From AC-32 sp963717725 (GTDB taxonomy: Bacteria > Actinomycetota > Thermoleophilia > Gaiellales > Gaiellaceae), in contig CAVQWS010000010.1 of assembly GCA_963717725.1 (NCBI GenBank), positions 124,001 through 188,000 of the forward strand: a DNA stretch of 64,000 nt. Reading direction: 5' to 3'. The position numbers and the translations under genes are program-made. Within the stretch, counting starts at the first letter, position 1, and each line of letters begins with the position of its first letter. The notes beneath the pieces were generated by a model. The model was given only the letters and a program-made list of their open reading frames with translations, had not been told where the DNA came from and made no database searches. This document shows, one piece after another, positions 49,433 through 57,035 of the stretch.

Positions 49433-50629
49433 CGCGGTCGCGAAGCGGTCTTGGGCGCGCCGCGCCCAGTAGGACGAGACGGGGCTGCCGTTCTGCAGCA
49501 CCGAGAAGACGTAGCGGCGCTTGACGTACCCGGAGAGCGCCGAGGCGAGGGAAGTCGTGCCGGTCTTCGCCTGCACGTTGCCGCGCGCGGGCGGCGTGCG
49601 CATCCGGTCGGCGAGCGTCCCGCTCCTGCCGGCGACCGGCAGCGCGGCGAGCAGGTAGGGGCGCACGTCGGGATCGGCCCAGGCGGCCCGCAGCACGCCC
49701 GAGAGCGCCCGCGCGGTCAGGCGGTCGAGCGAGGAGAGCCCGGAACCGTCGATCAGCCGCACGCCGCCGAGCGGTACGCCCGCGTCGGCGAGCGCCCCGC
49801 GGACGATCTCCGCACCGCCGGCGCTCGTGCCGGCCTCGCCGCCGGCGGCACCGAGCTGCTTGAGCAGCAGCTCCGCCGTGAAGTTGTCGCTGACGCGGCC
49901 CATCCAGGCGACGATCTGCGAGAGCGGGGCCGACTCGACCGAGGCGAGCGGCACGTCGTCGTCCCGTTGCGTGCCGTGGCCCGCGCCCGTGACCGTCACT
50001 CCGGCGCGGCGCAGCGCGTCGCCGAACAGGAGCGCTGCAGCGAGCGCCGGGTCGCGCGAGGTGCGCCCGAGGTAGCGGCCCCGGTCGACCGTCAGCGCCG
50101 AGAGCGGCGGGCACTCGTTCACGTAGAACCACGACTTCCAGCCGGCCCCGGTGCGGCGAGTGTCGAAGAACGACTCGTCGGCGAAGACGCCGCGCGTCAC
50201 CTTGCGGATCCCGGCCGCCCGCACCTGCCGCGCCAGGGCGGCGAGGCCCGCGCTCGAGAGCGTCGGGTCGCCGTGACCGACGAGCTGCAGGCTCCCGCGC
50301 CAGGTCGTGCCGTCCTGCTCGCCACGTCCGAGCACGTCGGTCGAGATCCGGAAGCCGGAACCGAGCGCGACCAGCGCGCCGTAGGCAATCGCGAGCTTCT
50401 CGTTGGAGGCGGGTGCCAGCGGGAGCGCGTCGTGCTCGGAGAAGACCGTCTCGCCGGTCTGCAGGTCAATCGCCACCGCCCCCGTGCGGGCCTGCGAGAC
50501 GTGGGGCACCACGAGCGCGCGGGCGAGGCGCTTGGACAGCGGCGAGTCGCCCGCGCCGGCGGGAGCGGCGAGGACGAGCGCCAGCACGATGGCGACGACC
50601 GGCAGACGGCGGCGGCTCATCCGAGGCAT
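49418..50629 (-). CDS. dacB: D-alanyl-D-alanine carboxypeptidase/endopeptidase, PBP4 (S13) family
   Basis: 403 residues from ATG 50629 (ATG 50620 is an alternative). A signal peptide (RRLPVVAIVLALVLAAPAGA) precedes the penicillin-binding fold. Motifs are SxxK in ASNEKLA, SxN in GRVSDNFTAELL and KTG in VQAKTGTTSL. It cleaves D-Ala or cross-links in peptidoglycan outside the membrane. It is divergent from a small coiled-coil gene. Confidence 0.92.
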   Translation of the reverse strand: MPRMSRRRLPVVAIVLALVLAAPAGAGDSPLSKRLARALVVPHVSQARTGAVAIDLQTGETVFSEHDALPLAPASNEKLAIAYGALVALGSGFRISTDVLGRGEQDGTTWRGSLQLVGHGDPTLSSAGLAALARQVRAAGIRKVTRGVFADESFFDTRRTGAGWKSWFYVNECPPLSALTVDRGRYLGRTSRDPALAAALLFGDALRRAGVTVTGAGHGTQRDDDVPLASVESAPLSQIVAWMGRVSDNFTAELLLKQLGAAGGEAGTSAGGAEIVRGALADAGVPLGGVRLIDGSGLSSLDRLTARALSGVLRAAWADPDVRPYLLAALPVAGRSGTLADRMRTPPARGNVQAKTGTTSLASALSGYVKRRYVFSVLQNGSPVSSYWARRAQDRFATALAAH

Positions 50630-50696
50630 TGTTCGGAGTGCCGTTACCGCCGTCAAGTCTGGGCCTCGGCGCGCGCGGGGATAGGCCGCGCGGCCC

Positions 50697-50726
50697 TTGT
50701 TCCGCCGACTGCATCCCCCCGATAAT
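50697..50726 (+). promoter_or_regulatory. Promoter of the small coiled-coil gene
   Basis: TTGTTC (50697-50702) and GATAAT (50721-50726) are 18 bases apart. The -10 ends seven bases before ATG 50734, which predicts a leaderless transcript. Confidence 0.5.
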
Positions 50727-50733
50727 CGATCAG

Positions 50734-51063
50734 ATGTCACCGGAGGCGCTCCCCGCACTCCTCGAGCAGATCGACGAGCTGCTCGCCGAGCCGGCCGAAG
50801 AGCCGGCCAGCCTCGCGCGCCTCGAGCGGACGCTGACCGACGGCTACGCCTACGCGCTGGAGCTCGAATCCGAGCGCTGGCGGCTCGAGCAGCGCATGTC
50901 CGAGCTCGCGGGCGAGCTGGACGAAGGCGACCAGGAGCTGAAGGCCAGGGAGCTGGCGCTGCTCTCCGACCGGCTCGCCAAGAACGCCAGCACCCTGTCG
51001 GGCCTGCGCGGCACGCTCACGCGCCTGCGCGCCCACACCAGCGCTACTCGGTCCGGGCTCTAG
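50734..51063 (+). CDS. Small coiled-coil protein of unknown function
   Basis: 109 residues, soluble, mostly helical with heptad-like Leu spacing (ALPALLEQIDELLAEPAEEP, then LELESERWRLEQRMSELAGE). It is rich in Glu and Arg and has no catalytic motif. A sigma-70-like promoter lies immediately upstream. Its stop overlaps the end of the convergent response regulator by four bases. I do not recognise a family. Codon third positions are GC-rich like neighbouring genes, which supports coding. Confidence 0.75.
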   Translation: MSPEALPALLEQIDELLAEPAEEPASLARLERTLTDGYAYALELESERWRLEQRMSELAGELDEGDQELKARELALLSDRLAKNASTLSGLRGTLTRLRAHTSATRSGL

Positions 51064-51743
51064 ACCAGGCCGCTGCGGACCGCGTAGACCGCCGCCTGGA
51101 TGCGGTTCTCGATCTGCAGCTTCATCAGGATGTTCGAGATGTGGTTCTTGACCGTCTTCGGGCTGATGTGCAGCTGCGCCGCGATCATCGCGTTGTCGTT
51201 GCCGGCCGCGATCAGCTTGAGCACGTCGAGCTCGCGATCCGAGAGCTCCGCACGGATCGTGTCTGCCGCTTCCGGTGAGATCGCGGTGGCGCGAACCTGC
51301 TGCAGGACCTTGCCTGCGATCGCAGGCGAGACGAGCGACTCGCCGACCGACGCGGCGACGATTCCGCGGATCAGCTCGTCCACGGACGCGTCCTTGAGCA
51401 GGTAGCCGCAGGCGCCGGCCAGGATCGCATTCAGCACGTCGTCGTCCTGGTCGGAGATCGTCAGCACCAGGACGCGCGTGAGCGGCGCGAAACCGTGGAT
51501 CTGGCGGATCGCCTCGATCCCGGTCATGCCGGGCATGTGCAGGTCCATCACGACCACGTCGGGGGCGAGCTCGCGCACGAGGCGAACGGCGTCCGCGCCC
51601 TGGCCCGCCTCGCCGGCGATCTGCACGCCGCGCTCCTCGAGCAGGTTGCGCAGGCCGGTCCGGAAGAGGTCGTGGTCGTCGACGAGCAGCACGCGAACGC
51701 TACTGGCGGTGCGCTCGTCCTCGAGTTGCACGGTTTCGCTCAC
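51060..51743 (-). CDS. NarL/LuxR-family response regulator
   Basis: 227 residues from GTG 51743 with AAGGGGGG upstream. The receiver domain has the acidic pair in LLVDDHDLF, the phospho-acceptor Asp in VVMDLHMPGMTG and the Lys in GYLLKDAS. The C-terminal LuxR helix-turn-helix is LSDRELDVLKLIAAG through ISPKTVKNHISNILMKL. No sensor kinase is nearby, so it is an orphan here. It lies 32 bases downstream of the 3D-domain gene on the same strand and could be cotranscribed with it. Confidence 0.95.
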   Translation of the reverse strand: MSETVQLEDERTASSVRVLLVDDHDLFRTGLRNLLEERGVQIAGEAGQGADAVRLVRELAPDVVVMDLHMPGMTGIEAIRQIHGFAPLTRVLVLTISDQDDDVLNAILAGACGYLLKDASVDELIRGIVAASVGESLVSPAIAGKVLQQVRATAISPEAADTIRAELSDRELDVLKLIAAGNDNAMIAAQLHISPKTVKNHISNILMKLQIENRIQAAVYAVRSGLV

Positions 51744-51775
51744 GACTACCCCCCTTGGAGCGGGGAGAAGTCTAG

Positions 51776-52786
51776 TCAGTGCAGCGAGATCGTGACGGTG
51801 CGGCGGCCCCAGGCGCGCGCCTGCGCGACCGTCGGGAACCAGAGGTCGATCGTCGCGCCCTGGATCGACGAGCCCGTGTCGGCTGCCACGCCGGACCCGT
51901 AGCCCGGGATCGTCAGGCGCGTGCCGAGCGGGATCACGCTCGGATCGACGGCGACGACGCCCCAGCCGGTCGGCGCGCCGGTTGCGGTGCGGCCGTGCAT
52001 CGAGTAGCCGGTGGCGGAGACCGTCAGCGAGCGGCCTCCCGGAGCGATCGGGATCGGCGCCGAGGGCTGCGTGGGGGACACGGCCGCGACCTCGCGGGCC
52101 TTCGCCTCCACCGCGAGCGCCTGCTGCTGGTACGCGGCGATCGCGGCCGCGTTCAACTTCTGCCGGCTCGCCAACGTCGCCAGGTACGAGGCGCGCTGCG
52201 AGCGGGATTGTTCGAGCACGAGCGTCGACTGCGAGGCCTGCTGCGCGAGGCCGAGCAGGTCGCGCTCCTTCGCCGCGAGCTTCCGCGAGAGGGCCGTGGC
52301 GGTGTGCTTGGCCTGCCGTGTCTGCTCGATCACGACGCGGTCCTGGTCGGCGACCCGGTCGAGCGAGTCGAGGTTCCCGAGGGCGTCCGCGATCGAGTTG
52401 GCGCCGAGCACGACCGCCAGCGGGTCGGTGTCGCCCTGCTCGTACAGCAACGCCAGCCTGGAGGCGAGCGACCGCTCCGAGGCCTTCAGTGTGTGCTGAG
52501 CCACGCGCAGGCGCTGGTGTGCGGCGGCGAGCTCGCCCTTCACCTCCGCGGTCCGAATCCGCAGCGTCACGAGTCGCGCGCGCTCGCGCGCGAGCCGCGC
52601 GTCGAGCGAGTACAGCTCCAGCACGACACCACGCGAACGAGCCGCGAGGTCGGCGTTCTGCCGGGTGAGCGTCGAGGCGTGCTCGCGCGGAGAGGAGCTC
52701 GAGTCCGCGGCAACGGTCGCCGCGGGAACCAGTCCGAGAGCAAGCAGGGCTCCGAGGACGACCGGCCAATAGCGGAGCGTGCGCAT
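51776..52786 (-). CDS. Secreted 3D-domain cell-wall hydrolase-like protein with coiled coil
   Basis: 336 residues from ATG 52786 (GTG 52798 possible). A signal peptide (YWPVVLGALLALGLVPAATV) is followed by a long coiled coil to about residue 225 and a C-terminal 3D domain. The three Asp are in VAVDPSVIPLGT, VAADTGSS and ATIDLWF, with the family's late WGRRTVTI. 3D domains act on peptidoglycan like MltA or Rpf-type lytic enzymes. It is divergent from the NlpC/P60 gene, whose protein has the same coiled coil plus enzyme layout. Confidence 0.88.
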   Translation of the reverse strand: MRTLRYWPVVLGALLALGLVPAATVAADSSSSPREHASTLTRQNADLAARSRGVVLELYSLDARLARERARLVTLRIRTAEVKGELAAAHQRLRVAQHTLKASERSLASRLALLYEQGDTDPLAVVLGANSIADALGNLDSLDRVADQDRVVIEQTRQAKHTATALSRKLAAKERDLLGLAQQASQSTLVLEQSRSQRASYLATLASRQKLNAAAIAAYQQQALAVEAKAREVAAVSPTQPSAPIPIAPGGRSLTVSATGYSMHGRTATGAPTGWGVVAVDPSVIPLGTRLTIPGYGSGVAADTGSSIQGATIDLWFPTVAQARAWGRRTVTISLH

Positions 52787-52877
52787 CTCCCCCGGCACGA
52801 CGCGGCACCGTAGCACACGAGCTTGTGCCGATTCGCGCACGAACGAGCGTTTGGCCCTTTTGGGTCAAGGAAGCCGT

Positions 52878-52906
52878 TTGCGGTCGTCCGACAAGGTTGT
52901 TAGGGT
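52878..52906 (+). promoter_or_regulatory. Candidate promoter of the NlpC/P60 gene
   Basis: TTGCGG (52878-52883) and TAGGGT (52901-52906) with a 17-base spacer. Transcription would start near 52913, just before GTG 52916, about 100 bases before the NlpC frame's first usual start. Confidence 0.4.
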
Positions 52907-53012
52907 GCCGTGCTTGTGACGTACCGGCCCCTCTTGCGAGGGCGCCTGTCGAGTCGATTCAAGCCCCCTCTTCCGCTCGACCAGACGAAAGGCGCCGGCA
53001 CTGGTCATCGCA

Positions 53013-54071
53013 TTGGCTGCGGCCTCTGCTCTGACTGCTGCGTCAGCGACCGCTGATCCAAGCGTCGCCTCCAAGCAGGCCGAGGCGCAGAGCGTGATGG
53101 GGCAGATCCAGCAGCTCGACTCCAGCCTGGAGCGCGCGATCGAGGCCTACAACCTCGCCAACGTCAAACTCGCCCGGATCAGGCACGACCTGAAAGACAA
53201 CACCAACGCGCTCGTGGTGGCGAAGCAGAGCCTGGCGCACGCGCAGGCGCAGCTTTCGGCCCGCATCGTGGACATCTACACGTCCGGCGACCAGAACGCC
53301 GGCCTGGCCGTCCTGCTCGGAGCTTCGAGCCTCGACGACATGCTCGGCCGGATGGACGCGAGCGACCGCGTCTCCGAGCAGGACTCGCTCGTGGTCAAGC
53401 AGGTCGCGCGCTTTCGCCGCGAGGTGCAGCACCGGCAGCGGTTCTTGCAGCACGCCCACGCCGAGCAGGTGCAGGTCGTGGCGGAGCGGAATGCGGCGCG
53501 CGCCTCGGTCGAGCAGCAGCTCGGCGAGCGCAAGCAGCTGCTCGGCTCGATCCAGGGCGAGATCGCCCACCTGAAGGCGGCCGAGGCCGCCAGGCAGGCA
53601 GAGCTCCAGCGCCAGGCGCAGTTCGCGGCCCAGGCGGCATCGCAGCGGCAGGCATCGCTCGCGCCCACGGTCGGGATCGGCTCCGGCGGCTCGGTCTCGC
53701 CGAACCCGACCGCACCTCCGGCCACGCACGGTGGTGTCGTCGGGATCGCGATGCAGTACCTCGGCACGCCGTACGTCTGGGGCGGTGCCTCCCCGTCCGG
53801 GTTCGACTGCTCCGGCTTCGTGATGTACGTCTACGGACAGATGGGCGTCTCGCTTCCGCACAGCTCGTACGCGCAGTACGGCTACGGCAGCCCGGTCTCG
53901 CTGAGCCAGCTCCAGGCCGGCGACCTCGTCTTCTTCGACGGGCTGGGCCACGTCGGCATCTACGTCGGCGGCGGCACCTTCATCCACGCACCGCACACCG
54001 GCGACGTGGTCAAGATCTCCTCGCTCAGCGGCTGGTACGCGTCGACTTTCGTCGGCGGCCGCAGGCTTTAG
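53013..54071 (+). CDS. Secreted NlpC/P60 peptidoglycan endopeptidase with coiled coil
   Basis: At least 352 residues. A signal h-region, a long coiled coil (to about residue 210) and a C-terminal NlpC/P60 domain. The catalytic Cys is in GFDCSGFVMY, the His in LGHVGIYVG and the third polar residue in FIHAPH; YVWGGASPSG is typical. It cuts peptide stems in the wall, like RipA. The start is unclear. TTG 53013 lacks a basic n-region, CTG 53001 has AAAGG at eight bases, and a better signal peptide (TRRKAPALVIALAAASALTA) reads in frame further upstream with no usual start codon. A strong hairpin follows the stop. Confidence 0.9.
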   Translation: MAAASALTAASATADPSVASKQAEAQSVMGQIQQLDSSLERAIEAYNLANVKLARIRHDLKDNTNALVVAKQSLAHAQAQLSARIVDIYTSGDQNAGLAVLLGASSLDDMLGRMDASDRVSEQDSLVVKQVARFRREVQHRQRFLQHAHAEQVQVVAERNAARASVEQQLGERKQLLGSIQGEIAHLKAAEAARQAELQRQAQFAAQAASQRQASLAPTVGIGSGGSVSPNPTAPPATHGGVVGIAMQYLGTPYVWGGASPSGFDCSGFVMYVYGQMGVSLPHSSYAQYGYGSPVSLSQLQAGDLVFFDGLGHVGIYVGGGTFIHAPHTGDVVKISSLSGWYASTFVGGRRL

Positions 54072-54098
54072 GCGGCGCTCGCGACGCCGACCATAGGA

Positions 54099-54130
54099 GG
54101 CTGTGCCGGCTTTGCCGGTGCAGCCGTTTA
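54099..54130. terminator. Bidirectional terminator between NlpC/P60 and acyl-CoA synthetase genes
   Basis: GGCTGTGCCGGC (54099-54110) and GCCGGTGCAGCC (54114-54125) pair along all 12 positions with two G-U pairs and a TTT loop. The plus strand then reads GTTTAG. It serves both convergent genes. Confidence 0.75.
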
Positions 54131-55825
54131 GCTCGAGTAGAGCTCCTCGATCTCGCGGGCGAAGTGCTCCGCGACCACGCGGCGCTTCAACTTCAGCGTC
54201 GGCGTCACTTCGTCCTCGTCGGCGGTGAAGTCGCGCGGGAGGACGCGGAAGCGCTTGATCTGCTCGAAGCGGGAGAGCTCGGCGTTCACGTCGTCGACGA
54301 TGGCCTGCACCCGGCGCTCGACCTCCTCCGGGGCGAGCCCGTCCGCAACCGCCGGGTCGACGGTGATCAGCGCAGTCACGTACGGAAGCCGGTCGCCGAG
54401 CACGAGTGCCTGCGAGACGAGCGGCGCCGTCTTCAGTGCGTTCTCCAGGTTCGCGGGCGCCACGTTCTTGCCGCCGGCCGTGATCAGGATGTCCTTCTTG
54501 CGGTCGGTGATCGTGATGAAGCCGTCCTCGTCGATCGAGCCGACGTCGCCTGAGCGCAGCCAGCCGTCCTCCCCGAGCACCTCCCGCGTCGCGTGCTCGT
54601 CCTTGTAGTAGCCGGCGAAGACCGTCTGGCTGCGGATCATGAGCTCGCCATCCTCGTCCGCGCGCACCTCGAACTTCGGCAGCGCAGGCCCAACCGTTCC
54701 GAAGCGGAAGTCGCCCGGCCGGTTGACGGAGGCGGCGGTCGTGCACTCGGTCAGGCCCCAGCCCTCGACAATCAGGATGTCGATCGAGTGGAAGAACTCC
54801 GCGATCTCCTTGGCCAGCGGCGCGCCGCCGGAGATGCCGAGCCGCAGCCGGCCGCCGAGCCGGTCCTTGACCTTTGAGTAGACGAGCCGGTTGGCCAGGC
54901 GGTGCCGGACAGCCAGCCCGCGCGGGACCGGCTCACCGCGCTGGCGCAGCTCGCTCACGCGGCGGCCGATGTCGAGCGCCCAGTCGAGCAGTCGCCGTCG
55001 CGGCCCATGCACCTGCTCGAACTGGGCGAGCACGGCCGTGTGCACCTTCTCGTAGAGCCGCGGCACGCTCGGCAGCAACGTCGGGCGCACGGCGGGCATC
55101 GCCTCGGCGACGCGTAGCGGGTCGGGGCAGAAGGCGGTCGTGAAGCCCTTGTGCGCGCCCAGCAGGTGCATCAACCGCCCGAAGTTGTGCGCCAGCGGCA
55201 GGTAGAGCAGCATCACGTCGTCACCGAGCGCGAATTCCGGCACGCGGTCGATGCACGTGGCCATCTCGAAGTAGTTGCGGTGGCGGATCATGCAGGCCTT
55301 GGGCGGTCCGGTTGTGCCCGAGGTGTAGATGAAGGTGAAGAGGTCTTCCTCGCCGACCTGCGCCTCTGCATCGGCCAGGGCTTCCGGGTTGGCCGCGGCG
55401 AGCTCACGGCCGCGGGCGCGCAGCTCGTCCAGGTCGGCGAAGGTCAGCACGTGGGCGAGCGGGACGTCCGCTATCTTCGCCCGCTGCGCCTCGTCCTCGA
55501 CAAGCACGCCGACTGCGTCCGAGTGCTCGAGCACATAGCCGCAGTCCTTCGGCGAGCTGTTCGCGTAGATCGCCGCCCCGACCGCACCGACCCGCGCCAG
55601 CGCGTAGTCGAAGAGGGCCCACTCGAGGCTCGTCTGGGCGAGGATCCCGAACGCGTCGCCCTTGCGCACGCCCAACGCGAGCAGGCCGTTGGCGAGCTCC
55701 TCGACCGCCAGGCCGGCCTCGTCCCACGAAACCTCCTCCCAGCCGCCGGCGCGCTCGACGAGATAGGCGGGCCTGGTGCGGCCCGCGCCGATCGCCCCGC
55801 GCCACAGCTCTCCGATCGTGCGCAC
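54128..55825 (-). CDS. Long-chain fatty acid-CoA ligase (FadD/ACSL type)
   Basis: 565 residues from GTG 55825. AMP-binding P-loop FIYTSGTTGPPKACM, then VEGWGLTECTTAA, LRSGDVGSIDEDGFITITDR and KKDILITAGGKNVAPANLEN, all diagnostic of the long-chain acyl-CoA synthetase branch. It activates fatty acids through an acyl-AMP. The enzyme is peripheral and has no signal peptide. It is divergent from ku, 89 bases away. Confidence 0.93.
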   Translation of the reverse strand: MRTIGELWRGAIGAGRTRPAYLVERAGGWEEVSWDEAGLAVEELANGLLALGVRKGDAFGILAQTSLEWALFDYALARVGAVGAAIYANSSPKDCGYVLEHSDAVGVLVEDEAQRAKIADVPLAHVLTFADLDELRARGRELAAANPEALADAEAQVGEEDLFTFIYTSGTTGPPKACMIRHRNYFEMATCIDRVPEFALGDDVMLLYLPLAHNFGRLMHLLGAHKGFTTAFCPDPLRVAEAMPAVRPTLLPSVPRLYEKVHTAVLAQFEQVHGPRRRLLDWALDIGRRVSELRQRGEPVPRGLAVRHRLANRLVYSKVKDRLGGRLRLGISGGAPLAKEIAEFFHSIDILIVEGWGLTECTTAASVNRPGDFRFGTVGPALPKFEVRADEDGELMIRSQTVFAGYYKDEHATREVLGEDGWLRSGDVGSIDEDGFITITDRKKDILITAGGKNVAPANLENALKTAPLVSQALVLGDRLPYVTALITVDPAVADGLAPEEVERRVQAIVDDVNAELSRFEQIKRFRVLPRDFTADEDEVTPTLKLKRRVVAEHFAREIEELYSS

Positions 55826-55884
55826 GGCGCTCAGCTTACGCCGGAAGGGAAGCGCAGCGCAGCGGCGAATTTGCGCGGTCCCAC

Positions 55885-55898
55885 TACACTTATCCACA
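55885..55898 (+). promoter_or_regulatory. ku -10 box overlapping a perfect DnaA-box sequence
   Basis: TACACT (55885-55890) is a TAnnnT -10 candidate 24 bases before the ku ATG. Its last T begins TTATCCACA (55890-55898), identical to the E. coli DnaA box consensus. AAAAGGG serves as ribosome site. No -35 is convincing. Confidence 0.4.
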
Positions 55899-55914
55899 GC
55901 GAAAAGGGCTTCAG

Positions 55915-56769
55915 ATGCGAACTACCTGGAACGGATCACTCAGCTTCGGCCTGGTCACCATCCCGGTCGGCCTCGCGCCCGCGACGGCGCCGAAGGCCCG
56001 TGCCTCGGACGTCTCCTTCCGGACGCTGCACCGCGAGTGCAAGACGCCGATCAAGCAGAAGCGCTGGTGCCCGGTGCACGAGCGTGAGGTGTCGAACGAC
56101 GAGCTCGTCAAGGGCTGGGAGGTCTCGAAGGGCCAGTTCGTGATCGTCGAGGACGCCGACCTCGAGGCGATCGAGCAGCGCGACACTTCTCGCGCGATCG
56201 AGATCTCGCGCTTCGTCCCGCTCGCCGAGGTCGACCCGCTGTTCTTCGACCGCACCTACTTCCTCGCGCCCTCCAGCGCGGAGGCGCAGCGCCGGCCCTA
56301 CGTGCTGCTGCTGAACGCGATGAAGGAGACCGGGATGGCCGCCATTGGCCGCATGGTGATCCGCGGCAATGAGAACTTCGTCCTGATCCGCCCGAAGGGC
56401 GAGGCGCTGGTTCTCGAGACGCTCTTTCTGGCCGAGGACGTGCGCTCTCAGGCCGAGATCGACGAGGCGGTCGAGGCCGTCGACGTGCAGGAGCCGGAGC
56501 TCGAGCTCGCGCGCCAGCTGATCGACAGCCTCGTCGGCGAGTGGGAGCCCGAAGATCTGCACAGCGAGTACCGCCAGAACCTGCGCACGCTGTTGGAGGC
56601 GAAGCTGGCCGGCGAGGAAATCGCAATGCCCGAGCCGGTCGCCGATGCGCCGGTGATCGACCTGATGGAGGCGCTCAAGAAGAGCGTCGCCGCCTCGAAG
56701 GAGCGCGACGGCGACAAGCCGGCGGCACGCAAAAAGACTTCCTCGCGAAAGCGCGCTGCGGCGAAATGA
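55915..56769 (+). CDS. ku: Non-homologous end joining protein Ku
   Basis: 284 residues. The bacterial Ku core starts MRTTWNGSLSFGLVTIPVGL and includes FRTLHRECKTPIKQKRWCP, KGWEVSKGQFVIVED and the C-terminal EYRQNLRTLLEAKLAGEE. A short Lys/Arg-rich tail (ARKKTSSRKRAAAK) is the DNA-binding extension of actinobacterial Ku. It binds double-strand breaks and recruits LigD, which is not in the window. The ATG follows AAAAGGG. Confidence 0.97.
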   Translation: MRTTWNGSLSFGLVTIPVGLAPATAPKARASDVSFRTLHRECKTPIKQKRWCPVHEREVSNDELVKGWEVSKGQFVIVEDADLEAIEQRDTSRAIEISRFVPLAEVDPLFFDRTYFLAPSSAEAQRRPYVLLLNAMKETGMAAIGRMVIRGNENFVLIRPKGEALVLETLFLAEDVRSQAEIDEAVEAVDVQEPELELARQLIDSLVGEWEPEDLHSEYRQNLRTLLEAKLAGEEIAMPEPVADAPVIDLMEALKKSVAASKERDGDKPAARKKTSSRKRAAAK

Positions 56770-56794
56770 TCGCCGCCGGTGCCGGCTGGTCCCA

Positions 56795-56820
56795 GGGGGC
56801 CGGCCGGAAGCCGGCCCCTG
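56795..56820 (+). terminator. Hairpin terminator after ku
   Basis: GGGGCCGGC (56796-56804) and GCCGGCCCC (56810-56818) make a perfect 9-bp stem with a CGGAA loop, 26 bases after the ku stop. No U-run follows, as is common in GC-rich actinobacteria. Confidence 0.6.
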
Positions 56821-56825
56821 AATCC

Positions 56826-56999
56826 TTCGCCCCAGGCGGAGGGGACGCAGTAGGCGTAGACGGTCAGGCTCACGCCTTGCTGTGAGTTGCCCTGCGTCTT
56901 CGCCTTTGCCGCCCAGCCGGCGAACCCGGCGGTGGCATGGCTCTCGATCACGCTCGGCGAGGTTGCGCCGGTCCCCTGGTGCAGAGCCAGCGGCTCCCG
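56826..56999 (-). pseudogene. Decayed 3' remnant of a second collagen-like/secreted protein C-terminal domain
   Basis: The minus strand reads SVIESHATAGFAGWAAKAKT, then QGNSQQGVSLTVYAYCVPSA. The ending LTVYAYC matches the style of TAYVYC at the end of the collagen-like protein just upstream on the same strand, with Trp spaced similarly. No start, no Gly-X-Y region and no stop at the expected place are present; the frame runs on antisense into ku. I read this as a leftover of a duplicated or recombined gene. The alternative is chance similarity. Confidence 0.4.
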
Positions 57000-57035
57000 C
57001 CCCGCCCTCTTACGGGCGGAGCGGCAGACGCCGAA

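Noticed and set aside
52907..53012. c-di-AMP (ydaO) riboswitch before the NlpC/P60 gene
   Set aside because: Such switches precede wall hydrolases in actinobacteria, but the conserved GGGG and GTGAATC-like blocks are not found, and the leader is only ~100 bases.
56448..56825. Minus-strand gene running from the remnant through the end of ku
   Set aside because: The part inside ku is a shadow of the Ku frame with no recognisable domain; only the short piece outside ku looks like former coding sequence.
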